DNA from: Bacteriovoracales bacterium
GTDB taxonomy: Bacteria; Bdellovibrionota; Bacteriovoracia; Bacteriovoracales; Bacteriovoracaceae
Assembly (NCBI GenBank): GCA_030149295.1
Contig: JASBRV010000101.1
Span: forward strand, 1-64,000
Reading direction: 5' to 3'
Length of the DNA stretch: 64,000 nucleotides
Below, piece by piece: positions 35,845-43,888 of this stretch. The notes below the pieces were generated by a model, which did not search any database, was not told the DNA's origin, and worked only from the letters and a program-made list of their open reading frames with translations. How positions within the stretch are numbered: the stretch's first letter is position 1; the number at the start of each line of letters is the position of its first letter. The position numbers and the translations under genes were made by a program.

Positions 35845-35921
35845 GAGCGATTTATATGACTTGAGTTTTAAACTATCGAGATAGAAATGATTTTAATGCT
35901 CCTACCTTTTTTGATTTGTAG

Positions 35922-36680
35922 CTATTTAGATTTATTAGCTTTACACATCACAGCTTCAAAAAAGCACCACGGTGCTGAAGAAGATATTTTGTTAAACGTC
36001 GTTAGGCGATCCTTGACCTGATTAGATGTCAATTCTTTTTCACCGTAATCAAAAACGTCACAGTAGCGAGACTTTATCTCACTAAGCCTTAGCTTATCTA
36101 TGTGTTTGCAGTGATACAAAAAAGCGTTCTCAACAAGAGACTTGTTATGAGACGGTTGAAGTGAGTAGTTCTTCGTTAGCCGATGTCTCTTAAACTCTTT
36201 ATCAAGAACATTCTTAACCTCTGACATAAGAGTCGCCTGATCTGCCATAGGGTTAAGAACAAGCGTAATCGGTCTTGGCGGTAACCCATCTACTGATTTC
36301 CTCTCTTTAGATTCTTCACCAAAAAGGTAATCAGCGTTCTGAATTATCTCTTTAGTAAACTTTCCATTCTTGAGTAACCAAACTCTTTTAAATTTAAAAT
36401 GTAGATTTCGAGGTATAACAGCTTCTTCACAATCAAGAGGATGACTTATTGACCAAGCAAGTTGGAACTGTTCTGCAAGATTTTCCCTCTCCTCTTGGGA
36501 TGAGGTATTGCGAACTTCCTTTGTGAATGATTTAAATGAGTCTCTGTATGATTGGTTCTGCCGTAGATACAACCAAACTATCTGTGCAGATTTCCCTTTT
36601 AACATTACTTCTTTTTTCTTCTGATCACGAGTGTTGAAGGGAAAAACAAAATCTTTTAAGTCTCGATAGACCTTGTACAT
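35922..36680 (-). CDS. Hypothetical protein of the island, about 252 residues
   Basis: Not recognised. Mixed-charge, no signal peptide or membrane helix. Landmarks are YRDLKDFVFPFNTRDQKK at the start, the helical QNQSYRDSFKSFTKEV, WLLKNGKFTKEII in the middle and WCFFEAVMCKANKSK at the end. It is oriented with the Rep-like gene, 152 nt upstream of it, so it may be a replication or transfer accessory protein, but nothing in the sequence proves this. ATG at 36680 chosen; the frame opens at a TTG at 36716. Confidence 0.5.
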   Translation of the reverse strand: MYKVYRDLKDFVFPFNTRDQKKKEVMLKGKSAQIVWLYLRQNQSYRDSFKSFTKEVRNTSSQEERENLAEQFQLAWSISHPLDCEEAVIPRNLHFKFKRVWLLKNGKFTKEIIQNADYLFGEESKERKSVDGLPPRPITLVLNPMADQATLMSEVKNVLDKEFKRHRLTKNYSLQPSHNKSLVENAFLYHCKHIDKLRLSEIKSRYCDVFDYGEKELTSNQVKDRLTTFNKISSSAPWCFFEAVMCKANKSK

Positions 36681-36791
36681 CACTGCCCCCAAGCAGTCCC
36701 AAGAATAAAGTGCCAAGCCGATTGGGTGTCGGCTATTCGGGAGCTACCCTAGGCACATAATCTATATAGCTTTTAGCTCACTGCTTTTCAA

Positions 36792-36824
36792 CCGGGGTGT
36801 CATAGGTATTTCGGATCACCCCGG
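36792..36824. terminator. Hairpin followed by T-run
   Basis: CCGGGGTG (36792-36799) pairs with CACCCCGG (36817-36824) across a 17-nt loop, and seven T follow 7 nt later. It could end plus-strand transcription or be a structural element. The loop is long for an intrinsic terminator. Confidence 0.4.
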
Positions 36825-36885
36825 CTAGAGATTTTTTTCGGCCTAAAATGGGTCCAAACAATTTCAAGACTCCTAATTTTAAATA

Positions 36886-36901
36886 CCCCCCGGGGGGGGG
36901 G
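36886..36901. repeat. C6G10 homopolymer junction
   Basis: Six C followed by ten G, one base before the tyrosine recombinase stop codon. The tract is self-complementary over twelve bases and prone to slippage or quadruplex formation. It lies outside any supported reading frame except at the very end of the recombinase gene. Assembly error in this tract is possible. Confidence 0.8.
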
Positions 36902-36902
36902 T

Positions 36903-37514
36903 CTATAGTAATTTATCAATCCGATCTCTAGTGTCTTGAGTGAAGTGTAGATATATCGAAGTAGTCGTCGGGCTTTGATGGCCAAGAAAACGTTGAACCT
37001 CAACCAAGTTAAATCCAGCATTTAAGCAGTAGGTCGCAAAATAGTGCCGGGTTGAATGAAAGCTGTACTCTCTGATGTTGGCTATACGACACCAGAGCTT
37101 TAGTCTCTTGTTGGCCCCCTGCCGTGTAAATGGTTTCCTACGTTTTGATAAAAAAAGATTATCTTCTGGCTTCATCTTATGATCCAAAATTGTTCGCTTG
37201 ACCTCTAGTAATTCACTAATAATCTTTTTGGTTCTACGGCCCAAAGGAACCAATCGCTTGAAATTCCTTTTGCCAATAATTTCTAAATTATCATTTCCAA
37301 CCTGCTTTAGTTTTAAACCAACCAGTTCAGAAACTCGGAGGCCAGTCATTGAGGCAACCAAAATCATAAAATAATCGTTAATGACATGAAGATTATTTTG
37401 GTTCGATACTGCCGATTCGTAAGCGGGCTTGATCGTTTTAATCAACTTCTTTAAATTTGGCTCGGTCATTATTTTGGATTCACTTAGCTGATAGTTCTTT
37501 GGTTTGCCATACAT
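36903..37514 (-). CDS. Small tyrosine recombinase, FimB/FimE-sized
   Basis: A 203-residue tyrosine recombinase. The catalytic set is complete: R60 (GLRVSELVGL), K82/K83 (GKRNFK), H153 and R156 (HSTRH), H179 (LGHQS) and Y188 (SIYLHF). The start at 37514 follows AAGGAG at 8 nt; the frame extends further to 37616 but without an RBS. At this length it lacks the usual N-terminal core-binding domain, like FimB/FimE-type invertases. It is therefore a candidate DNA inverter, or a reduced integrase. A TTTGGTTCG motif overlaps its start codon. Confidence 0.88.
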   Translation of the reverse strand: MYGKPKNYQLSESKIMTEPNLKKLIKTIKPAYESAVSNQNNLHVINDYFMILVASMTGLRVSELVGLKLKQVGNDNLEIIGKRNFKRLVPLGRRTKKIISELLEVKRTILDHKMKPEDNLFLSKRRKPFTRQGANKRLKLWCRIANIREYSFHSTRHYFATYCLNAGFNLVEVQRFLGHQSPTTTSIYLHFTQDTRDRIDKLL

Positions 37515-38386
37515 TTGGTTCGCTCCTTTTGGTTGTTTCACTTTCTCTATATTTTCATGACAAAGGGAACTAAAAGCACGATCCAAACCGAACCAAATAT
37601 GGACAATTGCCTCCAACCAAAATGAACTTAAATAGTTATGATCTTAGTTACCATTATTATCATTTTGGTAACTCATTTTTCCAAGATTTGACTGCCCCGT
37701 TCATACAAGAGCCGAAAGGGCTTTGGAGTGTCTCAGAAACAAGGGGTAAGCGAAAATCGAACTGAACTTCTCTAAGTCACTGAAACTAAATGAACTTTTG
37801 TGTTATGCAAAGCCCTTAGAAGGGTTAAAAACAGGCTATTTTGAGCTTCCGGGGAGATGGTGGGGTGCTAGGGATGATCGGGGTGTTATCACACATTTTT
37901 TGGTTCGTTTCGGGGTAATCGGTGGGGTGCATTTTGGTTCTGACTCAATCAGTTATTTCACTGGAAGGCAGTCTCTTTTTGGTTCGATAATTACACCAAT
38001 TAATTTCACTCTTGGTTCCTCCGTCATAGCTATAAGCAAATCTTTCTCGAACCAACATTTTTGATAAAGAGGCTCCGTCTATAAGAACATCGCAAACCAA
38101 TCGAAAGTATTTTCCACGTTCACACCGAACCAAATCAATTCTTTTTGCCGTTGAAATCTTTTTGGCGACGAAGTCTTTTGCTTGATACCCCAAACTCTTT
38201 TCACATCGGTTTTTCGTTCGTAATTCTGGTGTATCCACATCTCGCACTCGAATAGGAATTTGGTGACCTAGTAACTCGTGAACTCCACCGATTTCAAAAG
38301 TAACGGTGTCGGCATCATAGTTCCTTATATATTTAACACATTGAAAATAATCTTTACCGTTTCGGCATTTAGAACTGTTTGGTTCG
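37396..38386. repeat. Cluster of TTTTGGTTCG / CGAACCAAAA motifs
   Basis: Copies of TTTGGTTCG or its complement occur at 37396, 37514, 37589, 37898, 37977, 38126 and 38378, plus CGAACCAA at 38048 and several one-mismatch forms. Further copies are at 32827, 39436, 43181 and 43969. They occur in both orientations and, in the nuclease gene, in all three codon frames, so protein coding does not explain them. Elsewhere in the window I found only a shorter 8-bp match near 2598. Spacing is irregular. Confidence 0.75.
37646..37673. other. 8-bp inverted repeat in the recombinase upstream region
   Basis: AGTTACCA (37646-37653) and TGGTAACT (37666-37673) are perfectly complementary with a 12-nt spacer. 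It lies about 130 bp upstream of the tyrosine recombinase, in a 430-bp stretch (37515-37944) without a supportable gene. It could be an operator or recombination site. The remainder of the stretch holds several TTTGGTTCG motifs and two related AAGGG/CCCTT segments. Confidence 0.45.
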
Positions 38387-38454
38387 GCCAATGTCTTTGC
38401 CGAAATAAATATCAAACAAACCAATAATAATGTGATACTTTTACAACTACTCAT
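37945..38454 (-). CDS. Secreted SNase-like (thermonuclease-family) nuclease
   Basis: A 169-residue protein with a Sec signal (SITLLLVCLIFISAKTLA) followed by a staphylococcal-nuclease-like fold. Catalytic-region motifs are NYDADTVTFEI and IRVRDVDTPELR, with later RLVCDVLIDGASLSKMLVREGFA-like sequence (here RERFA). Several Cys (CRNGKDYFQC, CEKS, CERGKYFRLVC) suggest disulfides outside the cytoplasm. SNc nucleases on plasmids and conjugative elements are periplasmic. Its start overlaps the upstream helical gene, forming a repressor-helical protein-nuclease run. Confidence 0.85.
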   Translation of the reverse strand: MSSCKSITLLLVCLIFISAKTLAEPNSSKCRNGKDYFQCVKYIRNYDADTVTFEIGGVHELLGHQIPIRVRDVDTPELRTKNRCEKSLGYQAKDFVAKKISTAKRIDLVRCERGKYFRLVCDVLIDGASLSKMLVRERFAYSYDGGTKSEINWCNYRTKKRLPSSEITD

Positions 38455-38983
38455 TTAGCATCTTTTCGGTTCTTTTACGGACATTAATTAATTTCTTTCC
38501 TCCTGAATTCATGTAGCGAGCCGCTCTTTCAGTTGCAATTTCACGGCGAGCAGAACTCTTCTCTTCTAATGCCGATATGATACCTTTCAAACCTATGTGA
38601 CCGTCATTGAATGCCGAAGCTGTATCAGATGCAAGATCACTCATTTGAGAATCTCCTTGAGGTGGTAATGGCTGAGAGTCGAATCCTTCTCTTATCTTTT
38701 TCTCTAGCGTTTTAAGCTCTTCAATTGCATCCGGGTCACCACTCTCTGCTTTTGCCGTATGCTTACTCACCTCTTTAAAGTTAGCTGACATATTTTTAAT
38801 CCACCCTAAGTTGGCCTCTAAGAATTTCCTTCTCTCTGTCTTTTCATTAGCCTGCTTTTTCGCCATCTTCCCTATTAGGGCATCTAGCTTCCTCTGTTTT
38901 TCTGGTGAGAGCTTATCTTCTGCATTAGTGATACTCATGACAACTAGGTTAAAAAAAATTAATAATAAAGTTCTGCTAATCAT
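38447..38983 (-). CDS. Hypothetical periplasmic helical protein
   Basis: A 178-residue protein with a signal peptide (ISRTLLLIFFNLVVMSITNA) and a highly charged helical body (KLSPEKQRKLDALIGKMAKKQ, EELKTLEKKIREGF, then ALEEKSSARREIATERAARYM). Not recognised. RBS GAGGAG is 6 nt before the ATG, and the gene overlaps both neighbours by about 8 nt, so it is co-expressed with the nuclease and repressor-like gene. A role as immunity or partner of the nuclease is possible but unproven. Confidence 0.65.
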   Translation of the reverse strand: MISRTLLLIFFNLVVMSITNAEDKLSPEKQRKLDALIGKMAKKQANEKTERRKFLEANLGWIKNMSANFKEVSKHTAKAESGDPDAIEELKTLEKKIREGFDSQPLPPQGDSQMSDLASDTASAFNDGHIGLKGIISALEEKSSARREIATERAARYMNSGGKKLINVRKRTEKMLNE

Positions 38984-39338
38984 TTGAGTCTCCTCGTCTT
39001 TTTAGTCGTCTTGCCGAAATCTCAAAAATACCTGAGAACATAGCCTCATCTTCTGCTTCAAATAATTCTGCAAGAGTTAGATTGCTTGAATCTACTTCAC
39101 TCATCTCACCTGTTAAAATAAACTCAAAACTTACATTCAGGGCACGACATAGTTTTTGAACTGCTCGTGGGTCAGCCGGCATTGCTCCCGCTAACCAATC
39201 AGCGATAGTTGCTTGTGACACTTCTGCAAGAGAGGCAGCTTGCCTTTGAGTAAGCCCTCTCTCTCCTAGAACATTTGCTAAGTTTTTACTAAATGGACTA
39301 TCTACTCTCTTACGAGTTGGTTTCTTCTTCTTTGCCAC
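38976..39338 (-). CDS. XRE-family helix-turn-helix regulator
   Basis: A 120-residue regulator with a clear Cro/CI-type helix-turn-helix (LTQRQAASLAEVSQATIADWLAG, about 27-49), then AVQKLCRALNVSFEFILTG. A basic N-terminus (AKKKKPTRKR) precedes it. GTG at 39338 has GGAGG 5 nt upstream and is preferred to the ATG nine codons earlier. It is first in the run with the helical protein and nuclease, and divergent from the beta-flower gene, so it probably regulates this intergenic region. Typical of phage-derived or integrative-element repressors. Confidence 0.88.
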   Translation of the reverse strand: MAKKKKPTRKRVDSPFSKNLANVLGERGLTQRQAASLAEVSQATIADWLAGAMPADPRAVQKLCRALNVSFEFILTGEMSEVDSSNLTLAELFEAEDEAMFSGIFEISARRLKRRGDSND

Positions 39339-39513
39339 ACAACCCTCCATAAACCATCTCGACATTTAGACCATCGGCTCAAGTTATTATCGGTTTCCCT
39401 TTCAGCGATCGGTTCTTCGTATTTTCTCCTACTTGCGAACCAAAAGCACCGTGCCACCAATAAGTGCATACAAATGAGATTTCAGTCGTTAAAATCTACT
39501 CGGAGGTGATTTT

Positions 39514-39786
39514 ATGGATCATTATTGGGGTGCAGGAAGCGGAAAGTATATTGGGTATAGAAAGGGAGATAACCTACACAACTCAAGTGGACATCACATA
39601 GGAATCTTTAAAGGTGACTATGTCCACTGCTCAAAGACTGGAAGAAGAGTTGCAAAAATACGAAATACAAAATATCTCGATTCCTCAAGCGGGGGAGCAA
39701 CTATTGGCATCTATAGTGCCGGAAACTCTGGTAGTAGATCAATGGCAGATAGAGGAGGAATCGGTGGTTCCGATCCTAGCTTTTGA
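39514..39786 (+). CDS. Small protein with probable four-fold beta-flower domain
   Basis: A 90-residue protein with four repeats of about 15 residues: GKYIGYRKGDNLHNSS, GHHIGIFKGDYVHCSKT, GRRVAKIRNTKYLDSS and GGATIGIYSAG. This pattern resembles the 4-fold beta-flower domain, in which each repeat forms one petal. It has no signal peptide or membrane segment. The ribosome binding site GGAGGTGA is nearly perfect, 5 nt before the ATG, so strong expression is likely. It faces away from the XRE regulator and towards the helicase of the Gabija module. Function unknown. Confidence 0.7.
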   Translation: MDHYWGAGSGKYIGYRKGDNLHNSSGHHIGIFKGDYVHCSKTGRRVAKIRNTKYLDSSSGGATIGIYSAGNSGSRSMADRGGIGGSDPSF

Positions 39787-39797
39787 GACTGTAATTT

Positions 39798-41552
39798 CTA
39801 TAATGACAATGAAACTACCTTTTCAGGTTGGAACCAATTCTCCAAAGTTTTTATCGAAGATGCTGACAATTTTTGGGTAAATAGCAACGCTAGTCTCTTT
39901 TTTGGCCGAGAGCAAGCAACATAAAAAAGATTCCTATTTCTCTCGTAGCTGCCTTCTTTTCCATTCGGGATGCCTTCCTCTGACCATTTTAAAAAATTAT
40001 CGAAATTATACAGGTTCCATCCTCGACCAAACACTATCATAACGTTATCAAACTCATCACCTTTTACCCCATGCTTCGTAGCAAATGGAGTTTTACTTGC
40101 CATAAATTCAGATATCGAAATGACCTCTTTGTAGGGGATTGACCGAAAATTGTTCCTCTTTTCTAAAAACCTCTTTTCGTCGTCATCAAGTTTGGACAAG
40201 TCAGTCTCTTTCAATTCTTTACGTCGCCTCTCTTGCTTCTCCAATTTATCTGGTAATCTCGGTCTCTTTGATTTGACTAGATGATCTATAACGTCACCAA
40301 TTGAACCTTCCTCCCTCAGATGAATCAGCTCTCCCATATCTGTAGCCCAGCTAATCTTATCACTATGTGATGTTATAACCGGGGTTCTCTTATCAAGAGC
40401 ACTAAACATCTCACCGTAGTTTTTTTGTTTGTATGCGATCGACACTGGCTCAACGACGTCAGCAAAAAAAGCTATGTACGGGTCCTCTTTTTTTAACCAT
40501 TTATCTGTGTTGGAGAAGTGATTAGTAATACTCCTATAGCCTTGCTTGTCGGCTAATACATTATGGGTGAGCATGAGAACCTTTGTTGACTCTGCCGAAA
40601 ACTCCCAGCCATCATTTTCAAGCTGTTCTTTAGCCTTATTAAAAAACTGAGCGGCAGTTTCGTCTGGGAGGTCTCCGGCCCAATGCCCACCAGTTTTACG
40701 ATCACCATCCCATGAATTTGTGTGAAAAACGCAGATGTGTCCTTCAGACTGAGGGTCTTTTTCGCTCTGAGGCAGCTCAGGCCTTATTTTGTTTAAACAC
40801 TCGACAATCAATCTCTCAGACCTAAAGTTTGCACCTTTGGCTATTATTTCCAAGTTATTATTTTCAATACTTCCACATGACGCCGACCCAAAAATAGTTT
40901 GCCAGCTATCCCCAAAAAAACCAATCACAGTGGCTGAGTTCTCCTCATCAACGAAATGTTTCAAAAGTGCTTCTGCAACTTTTTTACTTGTATCTTGATA
41001 TTCATCGATAAAGATATAAGGAAAAGATTGAGATACGATTTGACGAAATTTTTTCTTTTCCATGAACTTATTAAACAACTCGACAACGTCATCGTGATAA
41101 AGGAAGGCTTCACTCTCTTCAATTTTGGGGTAACCAAGATCATACTTTATAGTTCTTCTACCAAGACTACCAACTTCTTCAATTCTATTCTTCCACTTTC
41201 CAATCTCTGGTAAAAAATTCCTTAAATCATTTTGGAATCTCGACATTAAAGACCAACAAAAAGAATGGATTGTTTCTGACACGACCAAGGGGTTACTGTC
41301 TGTTCGATCAAAAATCTCATCTTTGGCAACATTTGTATAAGTAATACATACTACCTTCTGAGCATTCCTCATCAAAGATGCCCCCTTATCTGCGATAATA
41401 TAATTCAATGCCTCGACAAGAGAATAAGTTTTCCCTGCTCCGGCCCCCGCTTCAAATAAAAAACTCTTCTTATTATCAATACATGAAAAAAGGTTCTGAA
41501 GGGCTTGAAGAGACGCTCTTTCTGCTGGGCTAGTTACTTCTTCGTTTACCAT
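39798..41552 (-). CDS. gajB: Gabija-type UvrD-like helicase GajB
   Basis: A 584-residue superfamily 1 helicase-like protein. Walker A GAGAGKT is at 36-42, ITYTNVAKDEI is motif Ia and FIDEYQDTSKKVAEALL is the UvrD Walker B. Later motifs include a charged region with RGWNLYNFDNF and YVACSRPKKRLALLF near the C-terminus (motif VI, YVACSRPKKRL). In Gabija, GajB senses DNA ends and activates the GajA nuclease complex. It lies 14 nt downstream of the OLD-type gene in the same order as known Gabija systems. Slightly longer than the reference (about 500 residues). Confidence 0.85.
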   Translation of the reverse strand: MVNEEVTSPAERASLQALQNLFSCIDNKKSFLFEAGAGAGKTYSLVEALNYIIADKGASLMRNAQKVVCITYTNVAKDEIFDRTDSNPLVVSETIHSFCWSLMSRFQNDLRNFLPEIGKWKNRIEEVGSLGRRTIKYDLGYPKIEESEAFLYHDDVVELFNKFMEKKKFRQIVSQSFPYIFIDEYQDTSKKVAEALLKHFVDEENSATVIGFFGDSWQTIFGSASCGSIENNNLEIIAKGANFRSERLIVECLNKIRPELPQSEKDPQSEGHICVFHTNSWDGDRKTGGHWAGDLPDETAAQFFNKAKEQLENDGWEFSAESTKVLMLTHNVLADKQGYRSITNHFSNTDKWLKKEDPYIAFFADVVEPVSIAYKQKNYGEMFSALDKRTPVITSHSDKISWATDMGELIHLREEGSIGDVIDHLVKSKRPRLPDKLEKQERRRKELKETDLSKLDDDEKRFLEKRNNFRSIPYKEVISISEFMASKTPFATKHGVKGDEFDNVMIVFGRGWNLYNFDNFLKWSEEGIPNGKEGSYERNRNLFYVACSRPKKRLALLFTQKLSASSIKTLENWFQPEKVVSLSL

Positions 41553-41566
41553 AAAAATCTCTTTAT

Positions 41567-43636
41567 TTATTTTTGTTCAAATAACCAATTGAGCCCCTCA
41601 TTAATGTACCGAGGAACATTCCAATCATCCTTGTCAACGCCGTACTCAAGAGCAAAGTCAGTTTTATCCAAATCTTGAGCATAATCCCAAACGAAAGTAG
41701 ATTTCACCCCATCATCTCCTTCTGGAACGTCAAACTTATCTTGATTCGCCAGAATAAATGCGTCCTCAAAACTTCTCCCACATAATAGCTGACCGTCTTC
41801 AGGAACTTGAAAAGCAATTCTTAGCTCTCCTTTCACTTTGTCAGCTTCACCTTTCTCAATCAATTCTTTAGGAGTAATATCATTTTTTTCAAACCAAGCC
41901 TTTAGGACTCCATTGCTAGTGCCCGTAGAATCTTCCACTTTTGACTTTTTATTTCTTTTGCTTTCCTCTGAGTATTTTACGGCGTCAATATCTGTCACAA
42001 TCAATGTCGGCAATTCGAGATAGTTTAATAGTCGAAAAAATCTATGAGCATAGGCTCCTCCAACTTCAATCGAGGAAATATATTGACTACCAAGAGCATT
42101 ATCATGGCCACTTGAAGCATCATACTTATCAATCATCTTGGGCAATAAAATTCTTTCAGACGATCCCTCAATTAGTATCGCCTTATCGGCAAAGAAAAGA
42201 TCACATCGAGTTAGTGTTAGATACTTATGTAAGAACTCTTTATCAGAAGATATCTCTTCGGTGAGTTTTGTTTTTCGCTCCTCTCTCTCCCCTTCATCTC
42301 CTATGCCTTTAATCTCTTCATCAATTACATCTTCACTAAATCCAGCTCTCAAATCTTTAATACAGGTATATTGATGATCTCCTCTCTTACTTAGGAAATA
42401 TCTTATTGAGTCAAAGGATGCGGCATTCGCCATGTGAGTTGAATGCGTCGTAATAACAAATTGAACTGGCCACTCTTTACCATCTGCCAATTTTTCTGAG
42501 AATGTTTTTGAAATATCGCCAATTTGCTTAACAAAAACTTCTTGCATCTGTGGATGCAGATGAGCCTCTGGTTCCTCTATAAAAATTAAATGGACCCCAT
42601 TAGCAAGTCCTCCGCATTGATAAGATTTGAAAAATTCAAATAACTGAAAAAGTATATAGATAAGATTCCTTGAACCAAGCCCATTATACCCTTCAGGTAG
42701 GCCAAGAGTGTTTGCTCCCACATACTTCAATTTAGTATGGTTACTTAATAACCTTTGAGTATCTAGTACAGTCTCAGTTCTTATACCTGGATCATTAAGA
42801 CCAGGATAACCAAACTGGTTTAATGCTGGAAGAAACTTGTTGAGACTTTTATTAAAATCTTCATCAATTTTCTTTTGTATGTCCGATACTATGTCTGCAA
42901 GTTCTTTAGCCGTTGATTTATCATCATCTGTTGACCCCTGTAAACCGGAGTTTGTTAAAATTTTCTCAAGGACTTTTCCTAGAAAATCTTTTTCTTTGTG
43001 AGTTATGTCATCAAGCCCTCTCTGAGCATTGATAAAATCACCACGCAACAGTTCCCTTAATTTAGTGGCTTCCACCTTTTTTTGGTTTCTCTCATCTGTT
43101 GGATCAACTGCGACGACTTGTAGATAGTACGCTTTTTGAAGACGTTTCCTAACTTCTCTAAGTATTTGCTCATCTCTAACTTTTGGTTCGATATTTGCTT
43201 CGATCTCAATATCAGAAAAAAGTGACTTAATCTCGCTCTCTTTCACTTGGTAACTCAGTTGAATAACTGCCACGTTGGAATCGGGATCTAAGTCGATGAT
43301 GAAGTCGCTTAGAGGAACAATATCACTTGCTTCTTTGTCATATTCGACCAAGATTTTTAACTCTATTGCAGGTAAAACTTTTTTAATTTCCTCATTATGT
43401 TCATTTTTATTGAACATATCGAAGGCCTTAATAAACACTTCATGAGACTCAATGCTAAAGTCCTCTAATTGAAACTGAGTTGTGCCATCTGAAAGCGTTC
43501 TTCGGAACAACTCAGCAAGAGAGGTTTTTCCCGAGTTATTTCGACCAACAATAACCGTTGATGTGTGTTCCATTAATAAGGTTACATCTTTGAGTAACCT
43601 GAAGTTCTTAACCTCAACTTGCTTTATTCTCATCCT
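41567..43636 (-). CDS. gajA: Gabija-type OLD/TOPRIM ATPase-nuclease GajA
   Basis: An OLD-family protein of 689 residues. The ABC-type ATPase part has Walker A GRNNSGKTS (30-38), signature region LGSRNLIYILFQL and Walker B LIFIEEPEAHLHPQ with the switch His in FVITTHSTHMANAA. The C-terminal TOPRIM domain begins AILIEGSSERILLP and has TDIDAV as its DxD. Class 2 OLD proteins sit next to a UvrD helicase and form the Gabija defence complex, as here. The insertion at about 95-250 makes it longer than B. cereus GajA. ATG at 43636 with GAGG; the frame opens at 43669. Confidence 0.87.
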   Translation of the reverse strand, partial: RMRIKQVEVKNFRLLKDVTLLMEHTSTVIVGRNNSGKTSLAELFRRTLSDGTTQFQLEDFSIESHEVFIKAFDMFNKNEHNEEIKKVLPAIELKILVEYDKEASDIVPLSDFIIDLDPDSNVAVIQLSYQVKESEIKSLFSDIEIEANIEPKVRDEQILREVRKRLQKAYYLQVVAVDPTDERNQKKVEATKLRELLRGDFINAQRGLDDITHKEKDFLGKVLEKILTNSGLQGSTDDDKSTAKELADIVSDIQKKIDEDFNKSLNKFLPALNQFGYPGLNDPGIRTETVLDTQRLLSNHTKLKYVGANTLGLPEGYNGLGSRNLIYILFQLFEFFKSYQCGGLANGVHLIFIEEPEAHLHPQMQEVFVKQIGDISKTFSEKLADGKEWPVQFVITTHSTHMANAASFDSIRYFLSKRGDHQYTCIKDLRAGFSEDVIDEEIKGIGDEGEREERKTKLTEEISSDKEFLHKYLTLTRCDLFFADKAILIEGSSERILLPKMIDKYDASSGHDNALGSQYISSIEVGGAYAHRFFRLLNYLELPTLIVTDIDAVKYSEESKRNKKSKVEDSTGTSNGVLKAWFEKNDITPKELIEKGEADKVKGELRIAFQVPEDGQLLCGRSFEDAFILANQDKFDVPEGDDGVKSTFVWDYAQDLDKTDFALEYGVDKDDWNVPRYINEGLNWLFEQK

Positions 43637-43888
43637 TACCTCTTTTAATCTGTAAGGAATCTTTAACACTTATAATGCATCTTGTCTTCCGCTTAATCAT
43701 CTTATTCACCATCTCTGGATGCCATACCTTGCCACGGTTTTTTGGTGGAATTCTAAACTCGGTTAAGAATTTTTCTATCTACTACAATGACATGCCACTT
43801 TACACGAATCTTAACCCCATCAGCCATTTCCTCCAAATTAGTGTTCTTTTTGAATTACTTACGGTAAGAAAAGACCTCAGGAAAAGAG

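Noticed and set aside
37798-38064. Plus-strand frame of 88 residues
   Set aside because: No RBS, overlaps the nuclease gene on the other strand, and looks like motif-rich intergenic DNA.
37396-38386. CRISPR array
   Set aside because: The repeated 9-10 bp unit is too short, unevenly spaced, on both strands and inside genes; no cas gene is present.
39614-39880. Overlapping plus-strand frame in the beta-flower gene
   Set aside because: Lies in another frame of a gene with a near-perfect RBS and has no start signal of its own.
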